Of a stretch of DNA of 64,000 nt, positions 1 to 12,333 are shown piece by piece (the first letter of the stretch is position 1; each line of letters starts with the position of its first letter). The notes below the pieces were generated by a model. It was not told the origin of the DNA and did no database searches. It saw nothing but the letters and a program-made list of their open reading frames with translations. The translations under genes and the position numbers were made by a program. Origin of the DNA: Gymnopilus junonius (lineage: Eukaryota; Basidiomycota; Agaricomycetes; Agaricales; Galerinaceae). The stretch lies in assembly GCA_015501075.1 (NCBI GenBank), contig JADNYJ010000161.1, positions 1 to 64,000 on the forward strand. Direction: 5' to 3'.

Positions 1-1
1 T

Positions 2-1002
2 CGGCTTGAGGTAATTGATAACATCCCCATTGAGATGTTGACGAGGTGTTCCAATCTGAAGGAACTCGTATTAGTACGAGTTACCTTCAACACGGAAGCT
101 TGCACTATTGCGGGCCGCCGCCCATGCCTAGAGACTTTCAAACACTGTGACTCTTCCGTTGCGCTTTCCAACCTGTTAGACGCAGAACCTGGCAGCCTCG
201 AGTCGCCCATAGATTTCTCAACCCTTCGCGTTTTGGAAATCACCATCACGGAGGAAACGAGAAACATCCAACATGATTATAACGTATTCTTGGCAGCCTG
301 CGATTCTGTAGAGAAGGTCGCGTTCATAAATGGAACTCCTGGTAAGCTAAATGCAGAGATAGATACCTTAGTTGGCTGACTTCTACCAATCGTATGTCAG
401 GTAGCTCACCTATTGAACCGTACTTCTCCTTTCATGGAGCAACCTCTTTACGGCAGCTGGAGACCTACGCTGAATTTGAACCCAGTAGTCCAGCTCATCT
501 GTCAACAGTCTGCAAACTTCTCGCCGGAATCGAACGCTTGGAAAGTCTCAAGCTCACAATTTATTTGGCGGAGCTTCCAGACTGCCTCTATCAGTACCCT
601 CCTGAGCCTAGAGACTTACTCTCCGCACCATGGGATATATTTTTCCTGGAGCTAAAGCGTTTGCTTAGACCTGACAAACGGTTCAGCCTTACGTTCTCCG
701 TAAGGTACACAATCTTACAATACACTAACTTTTGGTGGGAGTGGGAGCCCGAATGGAGCTCTATCATGGAGAAAGATCATGTCAGGCCATGGTATTGCGA
801 ATTGTGCCTCTCCAATGATGAAATGATAGAGAGAAGAGTTACGCATTCGAAGCTTTTCTGCAGGGACATCCTCAAGGAAATTGTAGGTAAATATTTTGAA
901 CCCAAGCATTTTGACCTTGTCGACATCGACTTCGAAGTTTGGGTAACGGTACGATTTCATGCTTGGGATTCCAGCACCCGACATTTTCCTCATGTTCCAT
1001 GA
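2..1002 (+). CDS. F-box/LRR-like protein, 3' part
   Basis: The reading frame is open from the left edge of the window, so the start lies outside. An exon to 341 is followed by a 59-nt intron (342-400, GTAAGC...TCAG), and the second exon reads in frame to the stop at 1002. The visible protein is about 310 residues with leucine-spaced segments such as CSNLKELVL and TSLRQLETY, and a Trp-rich stretch (FWWEWEPEW) near residue 230. This pattern is common in the large Agaricomycete F-box/LRR-like families that recruit substrates to SCF ubiquitin ligases. The F-box itself would be N-terminal and is not in the window, so family assignment is an inference. No frame break is seen. Confidence 0.6.
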
Positions 1003-1189
1003 CTACCAATCGTACATTATCTATTCCTACCGATCAATTGTTATTACATATAATATCCTCATTCATAAAAGACGTGTAAAAGGGTGTCACAGCGGGAAAG
1101 ACTGTTTGCCAGGTTGTAAAGGGAAGGATGATTTCTTGTCTGTGGGGTCGACTGGAAATAAAACGTTCAATGGGAGAAAAGAACAGATA

Positions 1190-2330
1190 TTACCAGGAAC
1201 TTACAGCTATCGTAAAGTCGGAATCTAAGTTTTTGGGTCGGGTATACTTTCTGCGTAGGAAAAGGAGGAGGGCAGCGACGATGGCAGCAAAGGCCAACAC
1301 CCCAAATGTAATGCCAATTTTGGATCCCGTGTTCAGGGAGCTCTTGGGTTTACTTCCAGAAAGAGAAGGAAGTGACGATATACTGTTGAAAGATGCGTTA
1401 TAGGCAATCAGATCGATACCCAATGCTTGAGTTAATTGAATGCCAGTGATATTGACAATCAGGGCATGGGAACCGGACTTGACATCAGCATGGAACAGCT
1501 GGACAAACGATGTGGAACCGATTGTCCCTCGAGGTAGGCCAGAGATTGTGGGTACTCCATCAAGAGTATACATAGTCGTTATTGCGCCTTCAGAAACATT
1601 GACTGCAGTCCCAAAGATTGAGATAGAAGAACCTGATATGGAATCGTTAGTGAAATATGAGTAAAGGTGAAGTCGTCCTCAACACACCTTCAAATTCAAA
1701 TTGCAGTGAGTCACCAATGACCGAACTCCAATGAGCGGTACCACGATAAAGTGGTGGAACGACTGAAATCGGAGAAACAGGGCTCCAGCTGCCGGAAAAG
1801 CTGATGGAACTGTCCGAATCGTCTACAGCAAGTGTCTGTCCTTGGAGTGGGGTAGATAAACCCGGAGTAATAGCCAAATAGTCGAAAAGTGGCAGTGAAA
1901 AGCCTGGGCTCGAAAATGCGTAGGTAATAGTATGTTGGCCATCGGGAAGGATAGGCGAATAGTATGACCCTTGGCCTACTTGATACTGGACCTCGCCATC
2001 GTCAAGTCTTACAGTGTAGCTGGTGTTAGCTGAAAGAATAGACGCTGCTACATGAACCCCAGTACCTGTCATTCACGCAATAGTCAGAAACGACTAATGG
2101 TTAATGAGGTAGTAGGACAGACCGTGAAACGTGTAATTAAACCACCCATTACTGCACTCATTGCTCGGCGCTTCGGATGTAGTGAAGGTACCTTTGTAGC
2201 AGGAATTTGCTCCTTGCTCGGCGGATGAAAAGCAGCTCGTGTTATATAAAATGTTGGGGTCTCGATCGTCAACGAGAAGAGCAGGAGTCTGAGCCATTAC
2301 GATGATGGAAGTCGATAGTAGGGAGCCTTC
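1190..2330 (-). CDS. Single-pass cell-surface protein with beta-rich ectodomain
   Basis: Three exons join cleanly in phase: 2297-2123, 2065-1688 and 1632-1190, with introns of 57 and 55 nt. The ectodomain begins with a VDDRDP motif. It contains two repeated segments, each with an F-G-T/S-x-V-x-V core at an exon start (FHGTGVHV and FEGSSISIFGTAVNV), which suggests two tandem beta-sandwich modules. A Gly/Val/Ala-rich membrane helix follows (around residues 300-320), then an RRK stop-transfer signal and a short cytoplasmic tail. Residues just upstream of the internal Met at 2297 read LLSTSIIVMAQTP, like the end of a signal peptide. The true start therefore probably lies in a short upstream exon I could not define. 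Proteins of this layout are abundant in mushrooms and of unknown function. Confidence 0.7.
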
Positions 2331-2843
2331 AAAACCCAGTTATCGAAAGGGAATCCTAATATCGACTGGCCAGTAGCTATCGCCAGCTCATGTCTCCCAA
2401 ACATCGGCAAAACTTTGTCTCGTGGACGTAAGATCCAAGCAGCTGTGAAATCACAGGTCGCTATTAAAGGCATACATGGTGTCAGGAGGTACCTCGATGC
2501 CGGTACAGACTTGACATTTTGAGCCGTGTTTCCACAAGACTTTGGATGATGATGATGATGATTACCAGCAGGTGGTCCCATTTGGACGTCACTAAGAATA
2601 AACAGCTTCTACGAGCAAAGGTCCTGTTAGATCGGCGTCAAATTTAGATATACAATAAATTAATCAAAACACGTTATCGCACCGTTTCGACTTCAGCTAG
2701 TTGGAAAATAAATATATACGCGGTCAATTGAGACTTGGATAAAGGAATCAGTGGCTAAATCATTCAATGTAGCAAGTAAATATGAATAAAGATAATGGGC
2801 TCTAGTCCATGCAATATAGGGTCGTAGTATTGTAAGTTTTGTT

Positions 2844-3492
2844 TCAATCTTCCTGCTTTCGCTTAGAAATGCGTGTGGGGGTAGAATCCTCGGGCGAGAC
2901 CAGGAAGTAAGTTAATGATCCACGATGAAAGATAAATGTACCTACCTCGGCCATGATGTCAAGACATGTTTGCATCGTCTCGTTATTTTCATCCGTCGTC
3001 TTCACGTCCTCAAAGGCATCCTGCGGGGCACGATTAGTTTGAGAGCGAGATATGTGAATAGGAGTGTTGAGACTAGGCACCTGATCGAATGCTTTCATTT
3101 CCGTATTCGGACCCTCTGACTGTGTTTGATGTTCATCCCAATCTTCGTCGTCGACTGTGGACGCTTGAAATGCAGTATATATTAGTTACGACCTACTTTC
3201 TGGAAGCCAGAGATTTGTACCCCAGACAGCTTGCCTCTCGTGAAGTCTCGTCAATTCAGTCCGAAGAAATTCAAGTCTTGCTGTCATCGACGTCTGTAGC
3301 TGAAGTTGTGTAATATAATCAGTGATTATAGAACCTTCATAACGAAAGAATACCAACTTCATGTTGTGCCTTTTCAAGTCGATCAAGTCGTTCGTTTAAT
3401 TCTTCAGCTCCCTTCTGTAGCTCTTGAGCAAACTGGTTATCATAAATAGGCTGTACGTTCGAAATCTCCTCTGCCAGAGAGGCTGAAACCAT
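2844..3492 (-). CDS. Small coiled-coil protein of unknown function
   Basis: Read from the ATG at 3492, the first exon gives a heptad-rich stretch (AQELQKGAEELNERLDRLEK). It continues after an intron in an exon at about 3299-3220 (LQTSMTARLEFLRTEL...), then a Ser/Asp/Glu-rich exon around 3130-2935, and a last exon ending DSTPTRISKRKQED at 2844. The total is about 135 residues. The coiled coil and acidic, charged tail suggest a structural or adaptor role, but I do not recognise a family. Phase across the first splice requires a donor GTTGGT, so that join is less certain. It lies on the same strand as its neighbours on both sides. Confidence 0.45.
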
Positions 3493-3884
3493 GGTGAAAG
3501 AAAGAAACAGTCGTTGAAACCGGCCTGGACTTCGTACAGTAGTTTATCCTGATCAAAAATTTCGATCGGTCTCTACACCGCGTCCGGCAATTCCCGGCGT
3601 GGAGGGTATGACGCTGGGCGCTTTACCATGTCCCGGATTTGGCAATGACATAAAAACTTACAGCAAGTAGGCGCAAAGGGTGACTGTCATCTGGGAAGAG
3701 CAAAAATCAGACTTCGAGATTCAAGCAGAACAGGAACTATTACTATTTGCTACATATTCTCCTATTTTATTGGTGATCGAATCCTGAGCGAGTCCTCTAG
3801 CGTTACAATTTCACTTCGAATGAGTGTTTTGGCTTCAATTTTAATCTTCTTTACAAGAGCCACCATACTAGGTCCATAATTTTC

Positions 3885-5192
3885 TCACTCAAATGACGTT
3901 GATATAAAGGTCGTAAGAACGAAATCTTCGCTATCAATCGGACTTGCAGTGGTGGACTCGGACTTCAGGCGGCGCATGTTGATAACCATTTTGCATGACT
4001 AGAAGTGAGTAAGAGAATGAGCTAACGTCCACTTTCAGAATCCGAGAACTGTACCGTCAATGAAACGAGAGTCGCGGGTAATCTAAGGATCCGGGATGAG
4101 TCACACTCAGAATGTAAGTGGAAGAAGACATACACAAAGATGATGACAGGATTTACGGTGCGAGTAGCAAAGCAATAAGCAATCGTCACTGTTGAAATCA
4201 CTAACGGGATGGAGTGAATGAGCAGCCGAGCTTGAAGCGAGCTGGATATCTGGATCCTTACCACTAAGGACACTGAATGACCAATTGCCCGTGTTGACAA
4301 GTGTATCCATCACAGCAGTATTATTGCCTTGTACGATATTTCTCTTCATGAAGGTCGTTAACCATAAGGCGAAATGGGCTAGAAACACAACTGCACTATC
4401 GTGTTTAATTTTAGTACACGCGTTTGATCAGGAATACAAAGCCAGTACTAACCCAAGAGGCGCAGCTTCGATTGGTGTCCGGCGTAAGTCGCACTTTTCA
4501 TTGAAATCTTCGTCTCTGAGAGCGTTCCTACCGGACTAGGACATATGCCGTAACGAATTGGAGGAGCACTGGAATTGTAAGGGCAGTCACTACTTTCCAG
4601 CTCTTTCTGTATAAAACGTATACTATAAAATGATTATCAGTAATTTACCTCTGGTCTGAGGATAGTATCTGGCACCTCGGATAAGCAGTAACCCGTCGAA
4701 ACAGACTTGGAGCGTGGTGCAAGTTAACGTCAAAAATAGGAACCAGGCCTTGCATCGGGATGCAGAGACAGGGCCGCGTGCAAGAAAGACATGGATAAAG
4801 CTGTAGTGAACTCTGGATGATGTGTTAATGTCCTCATCTTGAACGGTCTAAGTAGACAGCTGAAATGACGAACATTAGGGCGGTCAGGGCGAAGTACCGA
4901 GCCCACATGTATATGAATTTCGTCGGTGGTAAAACGCGCTCTGGTCGAAAGCCTCTTTCAGTATCAGAATACATTGGGGCTCAACGAAGCAGGCGCACCC
5001 CCCAAACGTATTGGTATTCCGACCGGCACGATGTAACAAGGTCCAAAGTCCAATAGCAGGAGGGCTGCAACTGCGCGGTAGTTGGAAGGATTTGACATGA
5101 TGAATGATGCCTGATAACGCACGAGATAAATAGTTCCTTGCGTCCCACCATTGTTGGCTAGTGTAACTGGTCTCAAGGTTCTCTAGTGCCAT
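3885..5192 (-). CDS. Multi-pass membrane protein, paralogue of the gene at 25084 (possibly broken)
   Basis: Exons can be matched one by one to the plus-strand gene at 25084-26378. Examples are the start region (MALENLETSYTSQQWWDARN), the helix exon with TKFIYMWARYFALTALMF, the exon with HFALWLTTFMKRN...MDTLVNTGNWSF, and the final exon SCKMVINMRRLKSE. Several hydrophobic segments suggest a seven-helix-like protein of unknown role. Between about 5075 and 5100 the match to the paralogue changes frame without a visible intron, which points to a one-base indel. The gene may therefore be a pseudogene or contain a sequence error. The 3' exon ends with TGA at 3885. Confidence 0.55.
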
Positions 5193-5199
5193 CGAAAGG

Positions 5200-8098
5200 C
5201 AGGAGCTGACGAGGACGTTACCGCGATGGCGCACTGGTTGCGTGCAAAATACCAGGGATTTGGAGCTTGGGTTGATGATAGAAGGGTTTTAGGGAATCCC
5301 TCGACTAGGTCCTATATAACCGATGGTGCTGCAGGGCCAACTAAGCTGGCTCCGTCTGCTTCCGTCGCGCTCAATGCCGTTTGAGGACGAAAAACGTCAG
5401 GAAAAAAGCCTCTAGTGACCGAAGCATCGTTATGAAATGTCGGGGGACGAAATAAGCGGGATAGCTTTCGTGGTTACTCCACGTGCTAAACACAGGTCGA
5501 AGCTAGGAACCAATTCAACATGGTGGGAGTCGGGGGGTCAAGGACCGATGGCCCGCCTGGGATTTGTTGGTTATATAACCTCCTTCGCGCCAGACTTGGC
5601 GCCACCCCCGCTTCCGGGTACAATAGGAACCTGTGAAAGTGGTCTTTTTTTTTTGAGTTATGCCAGTCGTCGTGGTAGACAGCGAAAAAAATGCCCAGTT
5701 GGAGCAGAAGGTAACCGAGCGCGAGAAAATTCACGATGCTCCAATTTCCCGGCGTGCGATTATAGTCGGTCTCCAAGCTTTGTCAGGTCGGTGAAGCCGA
5801 GTAACGGTCGGCGGTGAGAATTCGTACTCAGCGAGCAATCATTTGTGCCAAACACTGATCCTCGATTCATAAAAAAGGCAGGCGAATGGCGTTTGTGGGC
5901 GCCTAGCTGCAATATGACTAGATATGTATATCGGTGAACAGGTGGACAAACATTAATGTACCTGAAAAAGACACGGTGCGCCGGTCGCGTGCGCAATGCG
6001 CAATGCACATCCAATGTAAGTCTTTCCATAATGGCTATTATGGCGATTTTATTGGAAGGTGGAGTCGGAACCGAACAGGAGATTGGAATCACATTGATAA
6101 TATCCTGATTATGCCAGAAAGTAGAATATCATAAGGACGAATTGCTAAATATTCGACCTTAAAAAAAAGAGGAAATTGAAGGTGCGCAGAAAAATACTAA
6201 TACAAATGCAGAGGAAAACTCAACTGTGAGCGCTCAGTCAGGTCGGAAAGATTTCTAGCCTTAGAAGTGAGAAGATTCCCAGTACAGTCGACTGCTTATA
6301 AGCTTGCCACTCTACGAAAACACTTCAAAGGCGTCTTGCATCTTAACCTTACGCAGTAAAGGTTATCTGCAAGTTGCATTATTCCTAATATAAGTCGAAA
6401 CCCCACTGCACCAAGCCAATCAGAAGACGTAGAATCCTGTAGTCAAACCTTGCAGATAACCTCTAGTGCAAACGCACCCTTCCGGCCGATTAAAATGTCT
6501 TCGGAGAGCAACCGTCCGCCAACGCCAACAAAATCGCTCCGTTCATCAAACCTAAAAAAAAAAACAATCCCCGTTCTGGTCCCACTCAATGTTGTGCTTC
6601 TTCAGATCGTCAGGCGATCGTCAACCAAGTTAACGGTGCCAGGGAGGTGGTACGAAATGAAATCTCGAACGTTCCCTGCGAAGGATGTCGATAAGTGCCA
6701 TCTTACCACCTTGACATGCTTGCCCTCCCGCCCCGCCGTTCTGCGCCGACAATCAAGATTCCTGTTCTCCAGCGGTTATGCGATATGGAGTTAAAACGGC
6801 AGGCGCGCTCCGTCATGTAAAGGACGTCTGGAGTTTAAGATTTTCCGTCTCTGCCAGATAAATCGCTCACCAGTGACGAAGCCCAAGGGTGCTAGTATCC
6901 GAGATTCTGCCTACTTTTCTTCCTTGGTTAAAGAGTCAAAATAGACCCCCGCACAAGGTCGAGTTGGGACCCAGAGCCCTCGACTCCGATCGAGCTTCTC
7001 TTTACATTGACCACATGGGTAACATACTTGGTGGAAACAGATTCAGATTACATTGAATACTGAATATACTTATTTAGGCCTATCGCCTAACGTTAATCAA
7101 TCCACAACGCGATACCGTCTGAACTGATTGCCCTATACATGTAGAACCTTAGAAGGGCGCGGTGGGAATAGTCGATAAGAAGCTACATACCAAGAGAAAC
7201 TAACAAGAAGTAGGCTGTACCACCCTGCAGGAATTTCGAAGGGATAAAATTTCCTCTGTATCTCCTCCAGTATTTAAACATAGATCAGTTCCGATTGTTC
7301 TTAGAACATTTCTGGATTTCCCAGGAGGTAGACAGTTTGTTGGACTTCTTGCATTACGAAGCTCTACGGACGTAAAAGATGCGGAGAATATATACAAGTA
7401 ATGGTCGTAATGCAATTATCGTTCGTCCAAGTTCAAGCAAAGGCGGAAATCCTGTCAAAAATCAAGGCAACGACCATAAGCGAAATATAGTACGCGCAGA
7501 ACCATACTTGATCATGATCAGAGGGACGATGGTCAACTGTACAGGACGAGATTATACTGAACAAAGACGCTACAATCGGTGGTTGGGAATACTTACACGC
7601 AAGTAGGAGTTACCAACCTCTGCTTAGCACTTAGTAGTGCATCTGCGACGCAGATGCTAACTGCTGAGAAGGTGAGAAGAAGCCTAGCCCGCCTAGCTCC
7701 CCCGGTCAAATATAAACCTCTTTCAGTTACCCTGGGTTGTAATGTTGTTATTTGCATACCCAGTGTTGATATTGCGTGAGTGATTTCATTGTTCAGAGGA
7801 AAAATGTGCGTGATAGACGCACCTTGGATAGGGCTATCATTGATAACACCCCATCTGAGATCACCCATCCAGGACTCTAGAACGTCTGATATCCCGATTG
7901 TGATTTGGTATACTCTACGTACTGAGTTGATACTGAGATTAAATGGGATATGTACTGTATATGTAAATCAACTTGTTTCTGGAGACTAGAAGAAGTCACC
8001 AATTTGAATCGGGAAGACCCATGGAGGACGATATAGATGAACCTGGTTGAAGTCATTATACTATTTTATTATCTTGAAAGCTGAAAATTTGAAAGTAC
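5200..8098. other. Gene-poor stretch with possible relics
   Basis: No gene can be assembled. A minus-strand frame at 5776-5486 contains one convincing hydrophobic helix (NFLALGYLLLQLGIFFAV). Plus-strand frames from 6495 to about 6880 contain a Pro/Ser/Lys-rich start and then a heavily stop-interrupted stretch. Minus-strand frames at 7868-7593 and around 7200-7415 could be exons of a gene whose 5' end lies beyond element 1 (see the entry at 13788). None has a recognisable domain, and the coding status of each is doubtful. Confidence 0.3.
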
Positions 8099-8280
8099 TG
8101 TCAGCGTCGCGCAAGGGAAAGGCCGAAAGTGATAGATAGGCGGTGAATAGACCAGCGCAAGACTGGGGATCTATCTACGGAATACGGAGAATATATACTA
8201 CAAGAGTAAGACAGTTCTATAAAGAGAAATGAGATAATAGGAAGATAAGATAAGATGATCAGGAAGGTCGTTTCCTGACA
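8099..8280 (-). repeat. Element 1 3' LTR
   Basis: 182-bp direct copy of the 5' LTR. The last pol frame (chromodomain region) reads through the polypurine tract into this LTR and stops at about 8198, so the LTR supplies the C-terminal codons. Confidence 0.93.
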
Positions 8281-9657
8281 TTACCCCTCCTTTAGAACGA
8301 GCTTTATACTTATTTAAAGCTCGTTTGGCGTGTACGAGGTCTTCTTCTTTTAACCATTCGTTTTCCTCCATTGGAAAGCCTTTCCACTTCACGAGATACT
8401 CTTTCTTTCCTCTCCTAATATGGTCATGCAAAATCTCTTCAACTTCTTGCTCAAGTTCTCCATCTAAAAGGTCAGGTGGCAGTGGTTCTGTATGTGGGCG
8501 GTCTCCTCTGTGATAAGGAAGAAGTTTGGAAACATGGAATACGGGATGGACTTTCCATGTCGAGGGTAATTTGAGTCGGTACGCATGGTGACCAATTTTG
8601 TTTTCGACCTTGAATGGTCCGAAATGACGATGATCTAATTTTTTGGTCGGTCGGTTGGTTTTCAGGTTTTCCCCCTCTAATAGGACTTCATCGCCTACTC
8701 GAAATTTGGGCTCCGCTTGGTGACTGCGATCGAAATGGGTCTTCATGTCTCTAGCTGCTCGTTCTAATGCCGCCGCGCTTCTTTTCTCAACTCTTCCATC
8801 CTCTTCACAAAACTCGTTGCTGCTTCCACTGTCGACTCTGTTTTGATTTCAACTCCCTTTCGTGGATTTCTTCCCCAGTTGAGCATGAAAGGTGAATGAC
8901 CAGTACTTTTATTGATTTTGTCGTTGTGACTGAATTCAGCTAGGGAAAGCCATTCCGTCCAATCATCTTGTCGGTAATTGACGAATATGCGCAGATATTG
9001 CTCGATCTCTTGGTTAACGCGTTCGGTTTGGCCATCAGTTTCTGGGTGATACGCGGTGGAGACATTGGTTTTAATTCCAAGTAAGCCGTTTAACGCTTCC
9101 ATGAATTTGGAAACAAAGATTGATCCTCGGTCACTGATAACAGATTCAGGTAATCCAAAATCCTTCCAGACATGGTCTCGATAAAGTCGTGCGGCACCTT
9201 CGGACGTGAGGGATGTGTAGGTGGGGATGAGGCGGACCATTTTGGTGAGTCTGTCAACTACTACCATGATAGCATCATAACCGAGGCTAAGAGGTAGTTC
9301 AGTAATTAGGTCAACAGAGATTCGTTGCCAAGGATATGTAGGGATTGGATTTGGTGAGAGTAACCCTCGTGGTTTGCTACATTTGGCTTTGGTTCGTTGA
9401 CAAAGATCGCAGCTCTCGACGTAATGGCGAACATCGACATGAATGCGTGGCCACCAATATGAGCATAGGATTAACTCTGCGGTCTTGTATCGGCCAGGAT
9501 GACCCGTCGTATAAGTGTCGTGATGTAAGCGGATGATGCTTTCATGAAGGGTTCGATCTGGCGGTACGTAAACTCGATTTTGCCATAAAATGAGGCCTTC
9601 ACACTCCTCCCACTCCTTTTCTTTCAGCGTCAACTTCTGTTTCACCACTCTCTCCAC
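8198..9657 (-). pseudogene. Element 1 integrase and chromodomain
   Basis: The frame at 9657-8764 begins near the end of the zinc-binding HHCC region (HHDTYTTGHPGRYKT...CDLCQRTKAK). It has an integrase core with D-D-E signatures (ISVDLITELP, ISDRGSIFVS, HPETDGQTERVNQ). A break near 8750 leads to the frame 8746-8198, with the GPF-like C-terminal module (HFGPFKVENKIG...HPVFHVSKLLPY) and a chromodomain (EVEEILHDHIRRGKKEYLVKWKGF...ENEWLKEEDL). The chromodomain places the element among chromoviruses, in which this domain can direct integration to marked chromatin. Confidence 0.92.
8281..8296 (-). promoter_or_regulatory. Element 1 polypurine tract
   Basis: In element orientation the bases just before the 3' LTR read AAAGGAGGGGTAA, a purine run abutting TGTCAG. 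This is the expected second-strand primer site. It is also translated as part of the terminal pol frame. Confidence 0.75.
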
Positions 9658-9789
9658 ATTGTTGTGATGTCAGATCTTCTCAATCAGACCTGCACCCTCA
9701 TCCTCAATCTCAACATCCACCCGTCATAAGTGATGAGGTTCAATTAATACCACTCCGTCATTGTCGTCATGTCCCTTCTCATGATCCGG

Positions 9790-11399
9790 TCATCTAGATA
9801 ATGCATCCGCTCTTCCCATAGTATGACCTGGTCTGTGAACAAGCGTGAAGTCATAGTTTGCAAGCTCAAGCGACCATCGGGCCTGTCGTCGATTGAGTTT
9901 CTTGGCCGTCATGAAGTACTCGAGATTTTTATGATCAGTGTGGATTTCAACTGTGTGCTCGGCTCCTTGTAAGTGGTGCCACCATTCTTCAAGTGCTCGC
10001 ATGATAGCTAACATTTCTCGGTCATGAATCTCATAGTTTCTCTCGACGCTGTTCAAGGATTTTGACAAGAAGGCAATCGGCTTCCATGAATTGTTTTGGC
10101 ATTGCAATAAGGTCGCCCCAGTTGCATATCCGGAGCTATCAGCTTCAACACGATAAGGGTCATTATCGGTGGGAAATGCCAGAACTGGTGCCATTGTAAC
10201 AGCCATCTTCAAGTCGTTGAATGCTTTCCTCTCTTCCCCTCCCCATTTCCAAGGTTCGTTTCCAGTGAGTCGATGTAGCGGGTGACTCATAGTTGCGAAA
10301 TGACTGATAAATCGGCGATAGTAGTTCGCAAATCCGAGAAATTGTTGAAGTTCATGTTTGTCTTTGGGTTCTGGCCAATTGCATACAGCTTCCACTTTCT
10401 TCGGGTCCATCTCCACTCCATCTTCTGAGACCAACATCCCAAGGTATTCCACTTTCGTCTTCTCCCACTCACACTTCTCAGGTTTTAATGATAAATTGTT
10501 ATCAGCCAGGATATGAAGAACTTCTTTCGTGACAGCGCGGTGTTCTTCAATCGTTTTCGTGAAGATTAGGATGTCGTCCATGTATACAATAATGACACCT
10601 CGTGTAATGAGTGTCGAAAAGAGTTCGTTCATCATCATTTGGAAGGTTGCGGGAGAGTTTGTTAATCGAAGAACATGATGAGCGGTTCGAAAAGACCACG
10701 GTTCGTAATAAATGCTGCTTTCCATTCATCACCCTCTTTGATCCTGACATTGTTATAGCCCCATCTAATGTCAAATTTCGTGAAATAATGAGCACCTCGG
10801 AGTTTGTCGGTGATTTCAGAGATAAGAGGTAAAGGATATCGGTTTTTTATCGTCACTGCATTCAGTCGACGATAGTCTTGAACAGGACGAAGACTGCCAT
10901 CCTTCTTTTTGACAAAGAAGAATGGAGATGCGATCGGACTTTTGGATGGTCGGATCCGTCTAGACTGTAAGTGTTCTTCAATGAATCCATCAAGTTGGTG
11001 TTGTTCATCTCGAGCTAATGGATAGATTTTGCTCGTAAATGGGGTGCTGTCATCTTTGAGTTCGATTGCATGATCCCATTTTCGTCGAGGCGGTAGAGTG
11101 TCAAAGCTGGCCTTTTGGAAAATAGGACTGAAGTCTTTGACGTATTTGTCAGGTATAGGGGCTTTTGCCTTCAACTTTTTTACCTGTTCTTCCTCCTCCG
11201 CAATATGCTGTGAGATCGTGTAACTGGCGCAAATGGTTTCAACGTCTTCGGGTAAGACAAACAGTCTTTCTCCTTCCTCCAACTGATCCACATCTTCATT
11301 GTTCCAGGTGTCTTCCTCAATAATATCACCATCATCTTCGTCATCATCTTCAACAACAGCTCCTATCATGTTCTCATCATCCTCCCACTCTTGCGGCAT
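9790..11399 (-). pseudogene. Element 1 reverse transcriptase and RNase H
   Basis: Two overlapping frames (11399-10662 and 10725-9790) encode one RT-RNase H protein. An acidic linker comes first, then RT motifs FVKKKDGSLRPVQDYR and LNAVTIKNRYPLPLI, then FTKFDIRWGYNN. After a single-base shift near 10680 the frame continues with NSPATFQ and the catalytic YMDDILIFTK. The RNase H-like part carries VEADSSGYATGATL and HTDHKNLEYF. Expected catalytic aspartates are present, so the only obvious lesion is the shift. The protein copies element RNA into cDNA. Confidence 0.9.
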
Positions 11400-11408
11400 A
11401 CCACATTC

Positions 11409-12280
11409 TCATGGGCAGCGGTTAAAAAGTACTTTGGCATGATTCCAGTCAATGTTAGGATTGTGTTTTCGAAGCCATGAGTGACCAAGAATTATCTTGT
11501 TTGGACCTGTGTTCATGATGGCGAACATTATTGTTTCAACATGATCTCCTATCTTTAGGCATAGTGGAATGACATATCGGATGGGTCCACCTTCATTTGG
11601 GGTGCGGTCGACATTGTAAACTGGAATCGGATGTGCGAGTTTTTCAAGATTCAGTCCCAATTCTCTTACTAATGACTCGTCGATATAGCAGCCTGTTGCA
11701 CCAGAGTCGAGAAGGCAGTCAACCGTGAATTTCATAGCTGTGTCGACAGTTTGAAGGACTGCAGGAATGATGGTCAAGTTTGCTTTGGTACTGCCTGTAC
11801 TCCTTAGCTTATGCTGGAGTGGACATCGAAGATCTTCCAATGTTCGGATAGCATCATTGATTGGTGCAGTGATGAGTGCTTGAAAAAGTGAAACTGTAAT
11901 TTCATCTTGCCGCTGTTTAGAGGTCCACTTCCGCAACACATAGATAGCTTTATCCTTCGTTTCTTTCAGTCGTCGTAAAAGTTTTGCTGCTGCAGATGTA
12001 TCATTCGTTGTATGTCCTCTTCCCTCCTCATTCACTGGGTTATTATCCACTTTCGCCTTTGACTGCTTTGGTTCATCTTCAGATTTTGACTTCGATTGTC
12101 TGGGTCTGTCTTTCCTTTCTTCATGATCATTATCTTCAAGAATATATGGCCCCTTGGCCTTTTCCTTCTCGTTCATCATCTTTTCATCCTCATCTTCTAC
12201 ATCTTCAATTGTGGGCTTGAATGTTGGTTTGTTCTCAGGTTGTGCGGCTTTCAGTGGTGTGTAGATTCATGTATTGGCAT
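11409..12280 (-). pseudogene. Element 1 aspartic protease region
   Basis: A basic/acidic linker (MMNEKEKAKGPY..., rich in Lys/Glu/Asp) precedes a retropepsin-like domain with the catalytic motif LLDSGATGCYID and the downstream ILGHSWL motif (Ile-Leu-Gly before the C-terminal strand). Both are hallmarks of Ty3/gypsy proteases that cleave Gag-Pol. The frame stops at 11409, just before the reverse transcriptase frame begins at 11399, so pol is split here by a frame change. Confidence 0.85.
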
Positions 12281-12333
12281 CGACATGTTTGTAGTATTAA
12301 TACATTGTGTAGACGAAGAGGGCGCACAAGCAT

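Noticed and set aside
2540..2565. ATG/CAT trinucleotide run giving a His-repeat frame on the minus strand
   Set aside because: Simple microsatellite. The His-rich frame does not join the cell-surface gene.
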